Under the pieces are notes generated by a model. The model saw only the letters and a list, made by a program, of their open reading frames with translations. It was not told where the DNA came from and ran no database searches. The position numbers and the translations under genes are program-made. From assembly GCF_002796605.1 (NCBI RefSeq), contig NZ_CP024923.1, positions 3,479,501-3,543,500 on the forward strand: 64,000 bases of DNA, read 5' to 3'. This DNA comes from Sphingomonas psychrotolerans (lineage in GTDB: Bacteria > Pseudomonadota > Alphaproteobacteria > Sphingomonadales > Sphingomonadaceae). Below, piece after piece: positions 38,181 to 46,645 of this stretch. Numbering within the stretch: position 1 is the first letter of the stretch; each line of letters starts with the position of its first letter.

Positions 38181-39755
38181 TCAGAGCGTCGGCTTGCCGT
38201 CGACGCGGCGCGGGATGCCGGCCTCACCGTCGCGCAGCTCGGCGGGGAGCAGCGCCGCGGGCAGATCCTGATAGGCTACCGGGCGCAGGAAGCGCTCGAT
38301 CGCCAAGGTGCCCACCGAAGTGCTGCGGCCGTCCGAAGTCGACGGGAAGGGTCCACCATGGACCTGTGCGTCGGTCACTTCGACGCCGGTCGGCCAGCCA
38401 TTGGCTAGGATGCGGCCCGCGAGCCGTTCGAGCACCGGCAGCAACTGCTGTGCCAGCGCGGTGTCGTCCTCGGCGAGGTGCAACGTCGCGGTGAGCTGGC
38501 CTTCGAGCAGTTTCACTACCTCGATCAGCTCTTCGATGCTCGCGCAGCGCACCAGCAAGGATGCCGCGCCGAACACTTCCTCGGCATGGCTGGGATCGGC
38601 GATGAAGTCGGCGCCTGTCATCGTGAACAGCGCGCCGCGGCCAGAGGTTGGTCCGCTGGGTTCCTGCCCTTCGGCGAGCAGCTTGAGCGCGGGCGCCGAG
38701 GCCCAGCGTGCCACGCCGCTGGTATAGGCCTTGTGGATGCCGGGGGTGAGCATCACCTGCGAGGGCGCGCCGCACATCGCGTCCGATGCCGCAGTCACGA
38801 AGCGATCGAGATCGGGGCCTTCGAGCGCGAGCACGAGGCCGGGATTGGTGCAGAACTGGCCCGCGCCCATGGTCAGCGAGGCGATGAAGCCCGTGCCCAG
38901 TGCCTCCGCCTTGGCAGTGAGCGCGCCCGGCAGCAGGAAGACCGGGTTGATGCTGCTCATTTCGGCATAGACGGGGATCGGCACCGGGCGGTTCTGCGCG
39001 AGCTTCATCAGCGCCGTGCCGCCGCCGCGCGAGCCGGTGAAGCCGACCGCCTTGATCCGCGGATCGGTGACCAGAGCCGACCCGACCGAATTGCCCGCGC
39101 CGTTGATCAGCGAGAACACGCCTTGGGGCATCCCGGTCTTTTCAGCCGCCCGCGTGATCGCGCCGGCGACGAGCTCGGAGGTGCCGGGATGCGCCGAGTG
39201 ACCCTTGACGATGACCGGGCACCCTGCGGCCAGCGCCGCTGCGGTGTCGCCGCCGGCGACCGAGAAAGCGAGCGGGAAGTTGCTCGCCCCGAACACCGTC
39301 ACCGGGCCGAGTGGCACCATGCGCAGGCGCAGGTCGGGTTTGGGCGCCGGCGCGCGGTCGGGGATGGCGTGATCGATGCGGGCGCGCAGATAGTCGCCGA
39401 GCCGCAGCTCCTTCGCGAACAACCGGAGCTGGCCCGCGGTGCGCCCGCGTTCGCCAGTCAGTCGTGCCTGGGGCAGGCCGCTTTCCTGCATCGCGCGCTC
39501 GACCAGCTCGTCGCCGAGCGCCTCGATTTCTTCGGCGATCGCCTCTAGGAATTTGGCGCGCTCCTCGCGCGGTAAATTGGCATAGATCGGAAAGGCGGCC
39601 TCGGCGGCGGCGGCGGCGGTCTCGACGTCGTCGGTGGTGGCGATGCTGAAGCTCGGCTCGATCTCCGCCCCGGTCGCGGCCGCGACCGCCCGGAAGCCTG
39701 GTCCGTCCCTGCGCACGCGCTTCGATGCGACAAACAATTCCCCGGTCAGCGGCAT
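38181..39755 (-). CDS. aldehyde dehydrogenase, 2,5-dioxovalerate (alpha-ketoglutarate semialdehyde) type
   Basis: Predicted 524 aa. The active-site C302 is in GAGQFCTNPGL and general base E265 in YAEMSSINPVF. The N-terminal LTGELFVASKRV and the NADP pocket VFGASNFPLAFSVAGGDTA are characteristic of KGSADH-type enzymes that end the oxidative pathways of pentoses, uronates and aldarates. It yields alpha-ketoglutarate. It is transcribed just downstream of an FCD-type GntR regulator gene, with a candidate operator between them. Substrate assignment is by family similarity. Confidence 0.88.
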   Translation of the reverse strand: MPLTGELFVASKRVRRDGPGFRAVAAATGAEIEPSFSIATTDDVETAAAAAEAAFPIYANLPREERAKFLEAIAEEIEALGDELVERAMQESGLPQARLTGERGRTAGQLRLFAKELRLGDYLRARIDHAIPDRAPAPKPDLRLRMVPLGPVTVFGASNFPLAFSVAGGDTAAALAAGCPVIVKGHSAHPGTSELVAGAITRAAEKTGMPQGVFSLINGAGNSVGSALVTDPRIKAVGFTGSRGGGTALMKLAQNRPVPIPVYAEMSSINPVFLLPGALTAKAEALGTGFIASLTMGAGQFCTNPGLVLALEGPDLDRFVTAASDAMCGAPSQVMLTPGIHKAYTSGVARWASAPALKLLAEGQEPSGPTSGRGALFTMTGADFIADPSHAEEVFGAASLLVRCASIEELIEVVKLLEGQLTATLHLAEDDTALAQQLLPVLERLAGRILANGWPTGVEVTDAQVHGGPFPSTSDGRSTSVGTLAIERFLRPVAYQDLPAALLPAELRDGEAGIPRRVDGKPTL

Positions 39756-39782
39756 GCGAACTCTCCGATGTGACTAAATGAA

Positions 39783-39794
39783 GTTAGCGGTAAC
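39783..39794. promoter_or_regulatory. candidate LacI-type operator before the dehydrogenase gene
   Basis: GTTAGCGGTAAC has the same GTTA-NCGN-TAAC form as the site at 34072-34083. It lies 28 bases upstream of the dehydrogenase ATG on the minus strand, where a repressor could act. A GTATAC hexamer lies five bases further from the gene. Confidence 0.55.
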
Positions 39795-39844
39795 AATGTA
39801 TACGGAAGGATTTAAGCACGCCGACGCCGTGGTTCAACCCGAGC

Positions 39845-40642
39845 TTAGCAGCAAACTGCGACCCGCCCCCGCTCGGAGCTCGGATCGCGCGCCTCCATCG
39901 TGTCGGTCAGCCCACGCTCGACCAGCCGCGCCATCGCGTCGTGTGCGCCTTGCGCATCCTGCGCCTCGATCGCCGCATATACCGCGAGGTGGACCGGCAG
40001 CGCGTCGTGCGGTGCGGGAAGCCGGTGCTGCTTGAAGGCCGTGGTGATCGCGATCGCCGCGGCGACGCCGCTGGTCAGCGAGATGATGAAGTCGTTGGCC
40101 GAGGCCTCGAGCAGTGCCGAGTGGAATTCCTCGTCGCGGCGCCGGCCGATCTCGGTGGCGAAGCCATGTTGCGCGACGCCGTCCAGCCCCGCCTTCATCC
40201 GCGCGAGCTGCTCGGGTGTGCGGCGTGCGGCGGCGAGGCGGGCGGCATCGGGCTCGACGATTCGGCGCAGCTCGAACAAATTGGCGATCAGTCCCTCGTC
40301 AGGCTCGCCGACGAAGATCCAGCCAAGCACGTCGGGATCGAGAAGGTGCCATTCCTTCCGGGGCGAGACCTGGGTGCCGATCTTGGGCCGCGAATTGACC
40401 AGCCCCTTGGCGGCGAGGATGCGGATCGCCTCGCGATAGGCAGTGCGCGAGACGTTGAACTGGCTGCTCGCGGCGATCTCGCCCTCAAGAATCTCGCCGG
40501 GCTTGAGCACCCCCGAGACGATACGGATGCCGAGCTCGCGCGCCACCGTGCCGTGCAGCCGCAGCGAACGCGGCCGCGGCGGGCGGCGGCGGACGCGCTT
40601 GGGCCTGGTATCGGGCTGCGGCTTGGGCTGGGCGGTGGCCAT
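39845..40642 (-). CDS. GntR-family (FadR/FCD subclass) transcriptional regulator
   Basis: Predicted 265 aa. After a basic leader, a winged helix-turn-helix spans about 30-95 with LKPGEILEGEIAASSQFNVS and REAIRILAAKGLV. An FCD ligand domain follows, with the metal-type Asp/His residues in RRRDEEFHSALLEAS. Such regulators respond to sugar acids or related carboxylates. The ATG at 40642 is set by AGGAG. It lies 89 bases upstream of the dehydrogenase gene on the same strand and is the natural candidate to control it. Confidence 0.9.
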   Translation of the reverse strand: MATAQPKPQPDTRPKRVRRRPPRPRSLRLHGTVARELGIRIVSGVLKPGEILEGEIAASSQFNVSRTAYREAIRILAAKGLVNSRPKIGTQVSPRKEWHLLDPDVLGWIFVGEPDEGLIANLFELRRIVEPDAARLAAARRTPEQLARMKAGLDGVAQHGFATEIGRRRDEEFHSALLEASANDFIISLTSGVAAAIAITTAFKQHRLPAPHDALPVHLAVYAAIEAQDAQGAHDAMARLVERGLTDTMEARDPSSERGRVAVCC

Positions 40643-41007
40643 CGGCTCCTGGCTGCTGACATGTGGCGGCCGGGACCAACGACGTGGCGACCGGTGCCGC
40701 TCTCTAGCTTCATTTCCGCGACACATAAAGACCGTCGGCAGATCGCGCGATGCGTCGGCCGCGCCGCGGCAAGATGAAACTCCTCCAGCGAAGCAAGGCC
40801 TGCAATTGCTGCGCATGCGCGCAGAATATCGGAATGAAACATCCGAGAGGAACGAAAATTACAAAAGCGCTTTCAAGGTAAAATATCGCTGTTAACGTGG
40901 GAGTTGCGAGTCGCCGGGATTGTCGAATCCCGCTTGGGTTTCGTCGGTCCCGATTTGGGGGCGACGGCGGCTCGCGCCGAGGGCAGTCGTCCCCAACAGG
41001 GGAGTTA
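40643..41007. promoter_or_regulatory. intergenic control region with AAAGCGCTTT palindrome
   Basis: This 365-base gap separates the divergent regulator and autotransporter genes and holds no convincing gene. It is AT-richer in 40840-40895. At 40864-40873 a perfect AAAGCGCTTT lies within ACAAAAGCGCTTTCAAGG, close to the GAAAGCGCTTTC half-consensus used by many LacI-family repressors. AGGGGAG precedes the autotransporter ATG. No sigma-70 hexamers could be assigned with confidence. Confidence 0.45.
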
Positions 41008-44000
41008 ATGACTATGGCTTCGACACCGGCTCGCACGGCGCTTCGGCGCGTGCTGCAAGGGACGGCTGCGCTCGGCGCGATCACGCTGGCTACGCAAGCT
41101 TATGCGCAGGATGGACGGCCCACCGGGGTCGAGAACACGCCGGGGATCGTGATCCGCAACGATCTCAACCCCAACACGCTGCCGCCGACCGGGGTCCTCG
41201 ATCCTGTCGACATCACCGGCGTGGGGCAAGTGACGGTGGATGCCGGCGGTGGTTCGGTCGGACTGTGCACGGGCACGCTGATCAACCCCCGCACGGTGAT
41301 CTTCGCGGCGCATTGCGTGAACGACGCGGCCGCCAACAGCTATGGCAAGGCGAGCGGCGGCACCGGGATCAGCGTCGGCTTCAAGATGAACAATCTGCCC
41401 GCGATCCAGCAATGGCTCGGTGCCGGCAACTATGCCACCAACACCACCAACGCGCTCTACAATGTCGAGCAGGTCTGGTACGATCCGCGCTCAACCACGC
41501 CCAGCGCCAACAGCTTCCTCGAGGGTGACGTCGCGCTGGCGACGCTCGATGCGCCGGCGACCGGCATCCCCACCTGGACGATGCTGTTCTCGCCACTGAC
41601 CGAGGAGACCCATGCAGTCATCACCGGCTATGGCAGCCGGGGCACCAGCGCGACCGGCGCGACAGGCATCGATTTCCGCCGCCGCGTTGCGGAGAACATG
41701 GTCTCGGTGCTCGGCTCGCTCGACGACCGCGACGACTGGTTGTTCGGCCCCGCGCCGGCCTCCAACCCGCAGAGCCTCTACATGCTCGATTTCGACAGCC
41801 CGGCGGGGCAGGCGGCGTACAACCCCGCCGCCGGCCGTTATGATTTCGACGTCTTCGACGGAGGCGCGTTGCCTCGCGAAGGTACCACCGCAGGAGGCGA
41901 CTCGGGCGGACCGCTAATCGCCGATCAGGCGTTCAACAAGCCGGTGGTGATCGGCGTGCTCTCGGGCGGCTCGCGCTTTTTCGCCGGCCAGCCATTCTCG
42001 ACCTACGGCACGCATAGCTTCTATCAGCCTTTGTTCCTGTTCTGGGACGCGATCGTCGCCAACAACAGCTACGTCTATGCCAGTGCCAAAGCAGGCGCCG
42101 CGGATTGGGATGATGCCAACCACTGGATCCAGGACATGGACCCCAACTACGCAATCACCGTCAATGGTCAGCTGGTCAACAGCCTGCCCGACACGCCCGC
42201 GCTGGGGGTGAGCGGCAGCACGGTCAAGTTCGGCTCGGTCTGTTTCCTCGACGACTGTACCGACCTCGCCGACGATCCAGAGGCGACGCCTTTCCCCACC
42301 GGCAGCGGCACGCCGATCTACATCGTCGGCGGACCGGGCACGACCAACTTCGTTCCCAACAACGTCGTCGCCAATCCGACGACCGGCGTGAAGGCGCGCT
42401 ATTACGATGTGGCGCTTTCGGCGGCGGGCCTCACCAGCCTTGGCACCAACCGCACGATCGACCGGCTGACGGTGAGCGGATCGCACCTGTTCGATGTCCG
42501 CAATACCGGTCAGCTCAACGTTCTCACCGACTTTACCCAATGGTCGGGCTGGAGCAACATCGACGGCCTGCTGCGCTCGCGCGAGGCGCTGATCGCAACT
42601 GGCACGCTTACCGGCACGGGCACAATCGATCCGACCTATCTGACCGTCGGTGCAGCCACGGTCAGCCCCGGCGGCCCGGTCGCCGGCACGTTCACGGTGA
42701 AGGGCGATCTGATCCTCTCGTCGGGGGCGACGCTTGCGATCGATCTCGGCCAGTCGCTATGGGACAGGCTGGTCGTTCAAGGCGACACGCTGAATACGGG
42801 CATCGCGGCGCTCGGCGGCACCGTGGCGTTCACGCGCGGGCTGATGTCGACGACGCCGCGCGACGGCCAGAGCTTCGTGTTCCTCACTGCGACCGGCGGC
42901 GTCAACGGCACCTTCGCGAACGTGACGAGCAGCAGCCTCGGTTTGCTCCAGCCGCAGGTGACCTACGCCACCAACTCGGTGACGGTGACGCTCCAGGCCG
43001 GCTCGATGGCGGCGTTTCTGGGCAGGAACAGCGGGGTCGCGGGTACCTTCGCCAGCGCCCTCGATTCGTTGCGCGGCAAGCATTACAACAGTTTGTACAA
43101 CCTCTTCGGTTCGGTCGACCTGATGGCGCCCGACCAGATGGCGTCGACGCTGCGTGGGCTCAATCCCGCGATCATGGGTGAATCGCGGGCGCTCCAGGAA
43201 CGCCAGTCCATGGTGATGCTCAGCGCAGTGACGGATCGTCTCTCGATGCTCGGCACTGGCCAGATGGCCGGCAAGCTCAGCATCGTCGGCACGCCTGACG
43301 CGCTCGCCGGGCTGACCAGCATCGACCGGGGTGAAACCGCTGCGCGTTCCAGCACGGTGCGCTCGCTGCTGCCGGGAACGACCAGCATCGGCAATTTGCC
43401 CGAGAAGGTCTCGGGCTTCATCTCGGGCGGCTTCACCAACGGGAGCTCGGGCTATGGCGTGCGCGGCCAGACCAACGGCCAGCAAAGCTGGTACGTCGGC
43501 ATGGGTCTCGAGATGGAAGTTGCGGACTACACCACCTTCGGCACCGCGGTCGGCTTCTCGGAGGGCACCAGCCGTCCTGGCGTCGACAGCGACGAGGCAG
43601 ATACCCGCGTCTCGCAGATCGCGGTCTATGGCTCGCACCGGCTCGGCGGCGGCGCCTATCTCGCCGGGCTGGGGATGGCCGAGCAGACCCGCACGGGACT
43701 GCGCCGCGAGGCAAGCACGGGCGATCTGGCGTATCGGTTGGCCGGGAGTGCCAATATCAGCCGCTATGCCGCGCGTGCCGAGGCAGGCGTCAACGTGGTC
43801 GTGGGGCAGAAGCTGACCGTCACGCCACGTGTGTCGTTCGGCTATTCGGCCTTCGCCTATACGCCGTTCCGCGAAGGCGGCGGCGAACTGGCGCTGCAGG
43901 TCGACCGGATGAGCGCCTCGACCTTCGACGGTCGTGCCGGCGTCCAGTTCGCCGGATCGGCGAAGATGGGCAGCTGGACCTTCGTTCCACAGATGACGGC

Positions 44001-44238
44001 GGACTATGTCCGCACACTGGCTGGGGACCGCGGGTCGATGCTGGTACGCTTCGCCGCGGCGCCCGATGCGGCGATGCTGCTCCCGCTGATGAACGGCGAT
44101 GTGGCCTATGGCGAGGTCCGCGGTGGCTTCCGCCTCGTCAACGGCCCGGTCGAGTTCGGTGCCGGGCTCGAAAGCCGGATCGGTCGCGCGCTGTATCGCG
44201 ACGATCGCGCAGTGGTCGACGCGCGGTTCCGCTTCTGA
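41008..44238 (+). CDS. autotransporter with trypsin-like (S1) serine protease passenger
   Basis: Predicted 1076 aa. A signal peptide (AALGAITLATQAYAQ) precedes an S1-type protease domain with the triad H102 (FAAHCV), D174 (EGDVALATL) and S299 (GGDSGGPL). The middle passenger at about 400-680 is beta-helix-like and includes TLTGTGTIDP. A C-terminal autotransporter barrel of about 280 residues ends in ARFRF with the terminal Phe expected for BAM recognition. It is probably displayed at the cell surface. AGGGGAG before the ATG at 41008 sets the start. The target protein is unknown. Confidence 0.93.
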   Translation: MTMASTPARTALRRVLQGTAALGAITLATQAYAQDGRPTGVENTPGIVIRNDLNPNTLPPTGVLDPVDITGVGQVTVDAGGGSVGLCTGTLINPRTVIFAAHCVNDAAANSYGKASGGTGISVGFKMNNLPAIQQWLGAGNYATNTTNALYNVEQVWYDPRSTTPSANSFLEGDVALATLDAPATGIPTWTMLFSPLTEETHAVITGYGSRGTSATGATGIDFRRRVAENMVSVLGSLDDRDDWLFGPAPASNPQSLYMLDFDSPAGQAAYNPAAGRYDFDVFDGGALPREGTTAGGDSGGPLIADQAFNKPVVIGVLSGGSRFFAGQPFSTYGTHSFYQPLFLFWDAIVANNSYVYASAKAGAADWDDANHWIQDMDPNYAITVNGQLVNSLPDTPALGVSGSTVKFGSVCFLDDCTDLADDPEATPFPTGSGTPIYIVGGPGTTNFVPNNVVANPTTGVKARYYDVALSAAGLTSLGTNRTIDRLTVSGSHLFDVRNTGQLNVLTDFTQWSGWSNIDGLLRSREALIATGTLTGTGTIDPTYLTVGAATVSPGGPVAGTFTVKGDLILSSGATLAIDLGQSLWDRLVVQGDTLNTGIAALGGTVAFTRGLMSTTPRDGQSFVFLTATGGVNGTFANVTSSSLGLLQPQVTYATNSVTVTLQAGSMAAFLGRNSGVAGTFASALDSLRGKHYNSLYNLFGSVDLMAPDQMASTLRGLNPAIMGESRALQERQSMVMLSAVTDRLSMLGTGQMAGKLSIVGTPDALAGLTSIDRGETAARSSTVRSLLPGTTSIGNLPEKVSGFISGGFTNGSSGYGVRGQTNGQQSWYVGMGLEMEVADYTTFGTAVGFSEGTSRPGVDSDEADTRVSQIAVYGSHRLGGGAYLAGLGMAEQTRTGLRREASTGDLAYRLAGSANISRYAARAEAGVNVVVGQKLTVTPRVSFGYSAFAYTPFREGGGELALQVDRMSASTFDGRAGVQFAGSAKMGSWTFVPQMTADYVRTLAGDRGSMLVRFAAAPDAAMLLPLMNGDVAYGEVRGGFRLVNGPVEFGAGLESRIGRALYRDDRAVVDARFRF

Positions 44239-44247
44239 ACCGCAAGG

Positions 44248-44275
44248 CACGGCGCCGGGTGATCCCGGCGCCGTG
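44248..44275. terminator. bidirectional hairpin terminator
   Basis: A perfect 12-bp stem, CACGGCGCCGGG (44248-44259) with CCCGGCGCCGTG (44264-44275) and a TGAT loop, lies between the convergent autotransporter and haemoglobin genes. There is only a short T-containing tail (TCGTTG). Confidence 0.75.
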
Positions 44276-44281
44276 TCGTTG

Positions 44282-44674
44282 CTAGCTCCGGACGCCCAGC
44301 GTGCGATTTCGATAGAAGTCGATACCGAGCATCAGGCTCTCGGCGATCCGCGCGGCCCTTTCTTGCATCGCAGCGGCGGCATCGGCCGGTAGAAGCGCGT
44401 CGGTGGTTTCGCGCCACAGTACCAGCCAACGTTCGAACATGGCGGGACTTATCTCGGCGGCATGCCGGGTGTGCGCCACCATCGGCTGACCCTTGTAACG
44501 CCCGGAGGTGAGCATCACCGAGGACCAGAAGGCCTGCAACGTCGCGAGATGGCCGGGCCAGTCGTGGATCGCGCCGTTGAAGATCGGCCCCAACATCTCG
44601 TCGGTGCGAACGCTGGCGTAGAAGGCTTCGACGACCCGGTTGAGATCGTCTTCCGTAAGCGCGGGCGAGGTCAT
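44282..44674 (-). CDS. group III truncated haemoglobin
   Basis: Predicted 130 aa 2-over-2 globin. It has LNRVVEAFYASVRTDEMLGPIF in the A-B region, HLATLQAFWSSVMLTSGRY, and HTRHAAEISPAMFERWLVLW, which supplies the proximal haem His. Group III members are cytoplasmic and are thought to handle oxygen or nitric oxide. It stands alone, with the terminator on one side and a gap of about 180 bases on the other. Confidence 0.92.
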   Translation of the reverse strand: MTSPALTEDDLNRVVEAFYASVRTDEMLGPIFNGAIHDWPGHLATLQAFWSSVMLTSGRYKGQPMVAHTRHAAEISPAMFERWLVLWRETTDALLPADAAAAMQERAARIAESLMLGIDFYRNRTLGVRS

Positions 44675-44855
44675 GTCGATCCGTCTCGTGGCTGCGGCAC
44701 ACAGGTCCGCCGATCGGTGAGGCTGTCAGAGACCCTCCACCAGATGCGTCCAAGATGGGCGCGGGTAGCAGATGTTCAATGCTGGCGCCCCTGGACAAAA
44801 CGTCTGGTGCGCCCTTGCCCGCAGGCGCACAATACCTGCGAAAAGCAGGAGGGGT

Positions 44856-45320
44856 ATGCAGGGAAAGCCGATCGCCATTGCGACTTTGGTCGCTGGCACA
44901 CTCGATATCGCATCTGCGATCCTCCTCACCTTGCTTGGCGGCAAATCGGTGATGGCGATGCTGCAAGGGGTCGCCTCGGGGCCGTTCGGCGCATGGCCGC
45001 GCGCGAACGACTGGCTCGGCGCCGCGGCCGGGCTCGCGGTGCATTTCGCGATCACGGCGGTGATGGCCGGGGTCTTCGCCGCGCTCGCACCCCGGCTGCC
45101 GTGGCTGCGCGAGCGATGGCTGGTTTATGGCATCGGCTATGGCATGCTGCTCTATCTGGTGATGTACTGGATCGTGCTGCCGCTGCGCTTTGCCGGCGCC
45201 GGAGGCGCCTCGGCCGGGCTTGGAGGAATCCTGATCCCGCTCGCGATCCACATATTGCTCGTCGGCATTCCGATCGCGCGGATACTCGGCAAGTCTAGCG
45301 CGCCGCGATCGCCAGAATGA
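44856..45320 (+). CDS. small polytopic membrane protein, unknown function
   Basis: Predicted 154 aa with four hydrophobic segments at about 6-28, 44-68, 78-104 and 115-138. It begins MQGKPIAIATLVAGTLDIAS. AGGAGG lies directly before the ATG at 44856, which sets the start over an open frame further upstream. I recognise no family with certainty. Its last 26 bases overlap the end of the convergent DUF1772 gene. Confidence 0.75.
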   Translation: MQGKPIAIATLVAGTLDIASAILLTLLGGKSVMAMLQGVASGPFGAWPRANDWLGAAAGLAVHFAITAVMAGVFAALAPRLPWLRERWLVYGIGYGMLLYLVMYWIVLPLRFAGAGGASAGLGGILIPLAIHILLVGIPIARILGKSSAPRSPE

Positions 45321-45762
45321 ACAATGCGCTGGCGATCGCCGAGGCCAGCATGCGCACATGGTTCCACAATGCCCAGCGCCTGAGATAGTGCGGCCATAGC
45401 GCCGCGGCCTCCCGGGTGAGTGCGTTGTTGAGCGGTACGTTGAACGCCATCGTCACGCCGAACATGCCGATCGCATAGATCGCACCGCCAGAGAGCATCG
45501 CGGTCGCGCCAGCCTCGTCTCGATTGACCGCGCCGATCACTGCGAGAGCCAGACCCGCGAGAGTCGTGCCGAGGAAGAGCGGCATGAATAAGGACTGCAG
45601 AATCCGGGCGTTGATCGCGTTCATCGCCTGCGCCGCAGGGGCCGGGCCCAGCTGGTTGAGCGCCTGCAGTATGAAGGTCGAGAAGGCGAAATAAAGCCCC
45701 GCGATCAGCCCGCAGCCGATCGCAGAGAACCATAACAGGCCCGGCACGACGATCTTGCCCAT
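45295..45762 (-). CDS. DUF1772 membrane protein
   Basis: Predicted 155 aa with four membrane segments. The family pattern is seen in GLYFAFSTFILQALNQLG, FNVPLNNALTRE and a conserved WALWNHVR. DUF1772 includes anthrone-oxygenase-like proteins, but bacterial members are mostly uncharacterised. It follows the PD40 protein gene by one base on the same strand, so it may be the last gene of the LysR-linked operon. Confidence 0.85.
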   Translation of the reverse strand: MGKIVVPGLLWFSAIGCGLIAGLYFAFSTFILQALNQLGPAPAAQAMNAINARILQSLFMPLFLGTTLAGLALAVIGAVNRDEAGATAMLSGGAIYAIGMFGVTMAFNVPLNNALTREAAALWPHYLRRWALWNHVRMLASAIASALFILAIAAR

Positions 45763-45763
45763 G

Positions 45764-46645
45764 TCACCTACCCGAAGCTTTGGCCGCGATGCGATAGCGA
45801 ATGCGATAGAGATCCATATCGCCGTCCTTTCCGCGTTGCGCGGAGAAGGTCAGCCAGTTGCGGTCCGACCAGTCGAGCATCGCGCCATAACTGTCCTGGT
45901 CGTTGTTGACCGCTGCCGGGAGCCGGGTCCCCGCGTCATAGCCATGACGGCCGGGTGCGGCGTGGAATAGTTCGACCCGGTCTTTGCGGAAGTCCGTCGC
46001 GCGGGCAAATATGATCGTCGTGCCGTCGCGCAGGAAGGTGGCGTCGAACTCGTTCGCCGCGCTGTTGACGGCGCCGGGCAGCCGCCCGGCCGCGGCGAAG
46101 CCCGAGCGGCTGCGGCGCGCAGTAAACAGGTCGTGCCCGCCCGCCCCGCCGCCGCGGTCACTCGAGAAGAGCAAGGTGCGTCCGTCCGGCGCCGGCATCG
46201 GCGCAAACTCATCGCCGGGGCTGTTGACGGCCGGTCCCAGATTGACGGCGAGGCCGAAGGCACCGGCGGTGACCGGCACGCGATAGATGTCGTCGCCGCC
46301 CGACCCTCCTGCGCGATCCGAGCAGAAATAGACGACTCGTCCGTCGGCCGAGAATGCAGGATCGAAGTCGCGCCCGGGGCTGTTGAACGACACAGGCGAG
46401 GGTGGCTGCCACCCGCCCTCGGTGCGGCGCGAAATCCAGATGTCGTAGCCGCCGGACCCGCCCGGACGTTCGCGACTGAACCACAAGGCCGACTTGCCAT
46501 CGGGGCTGAGCGTCAGCCGGATCTCGGAATGCGCGGCCGAGGCGATACCGGGCGCGAATGGCTCGGCTGTGCCGACGATCTCGACCTGCAGCGGAACGCC
46601 GCCGGGGGCGAACGCGGCGAGCAAGGTCAGCAGACGAGGGATCAT
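45764..46645 (-). CDS. exported PD40 (TolB-like beta-propeller) repeat protein
   Basis: Predicted 293 aa. A short signal-like N-terminus is followed by at least four PD40 repeats, for example FSADGRVVYFCSDRAGGSGG and PAPDGRTLLFSSDRGGGAGG, each ending in a D-[IL]-Y/F motif. This is a beta-propeller used for protein or glycan binding; no enzyme residues are visible. The ATG overlaps the stop of the upstream duplicated-domain gene (ATGA), indicating translation as a pair. Confidence 0.82.
   Translation of the reverse strand: MIPRLLTLLAAFAPGGVPLQVEIVGTAEPFAPGIASAAHSEIRLTLSPDGKSALWFSRERPGGSGGYDIWISRRTEGGWQPPSPVSFNSPGRDFDPAFSADGRVVYFCSDRAGGSGGDDIYRVPVTAGAFGLAVNLGPAVNSPGDEFAPMPAPDGRTLLFSSDRGGGAGGHDLFTARRSRSGFAAAGRLPGAVNSAANEFDATFLRDGTTIIFARATDFRKDRVELFHAAPGRHGYDAGTRLPAAVNNDQDSYGAMLDWSDRNWLTFSAQRGKDGDMDLYRIRYRIAAKASGR

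Noticed and set aside
42757..44250. Minus-strand frame opposite the autotransporter barrel
   Set aside because: No motif, and it lies within a barrel gene with clear terminal strands.
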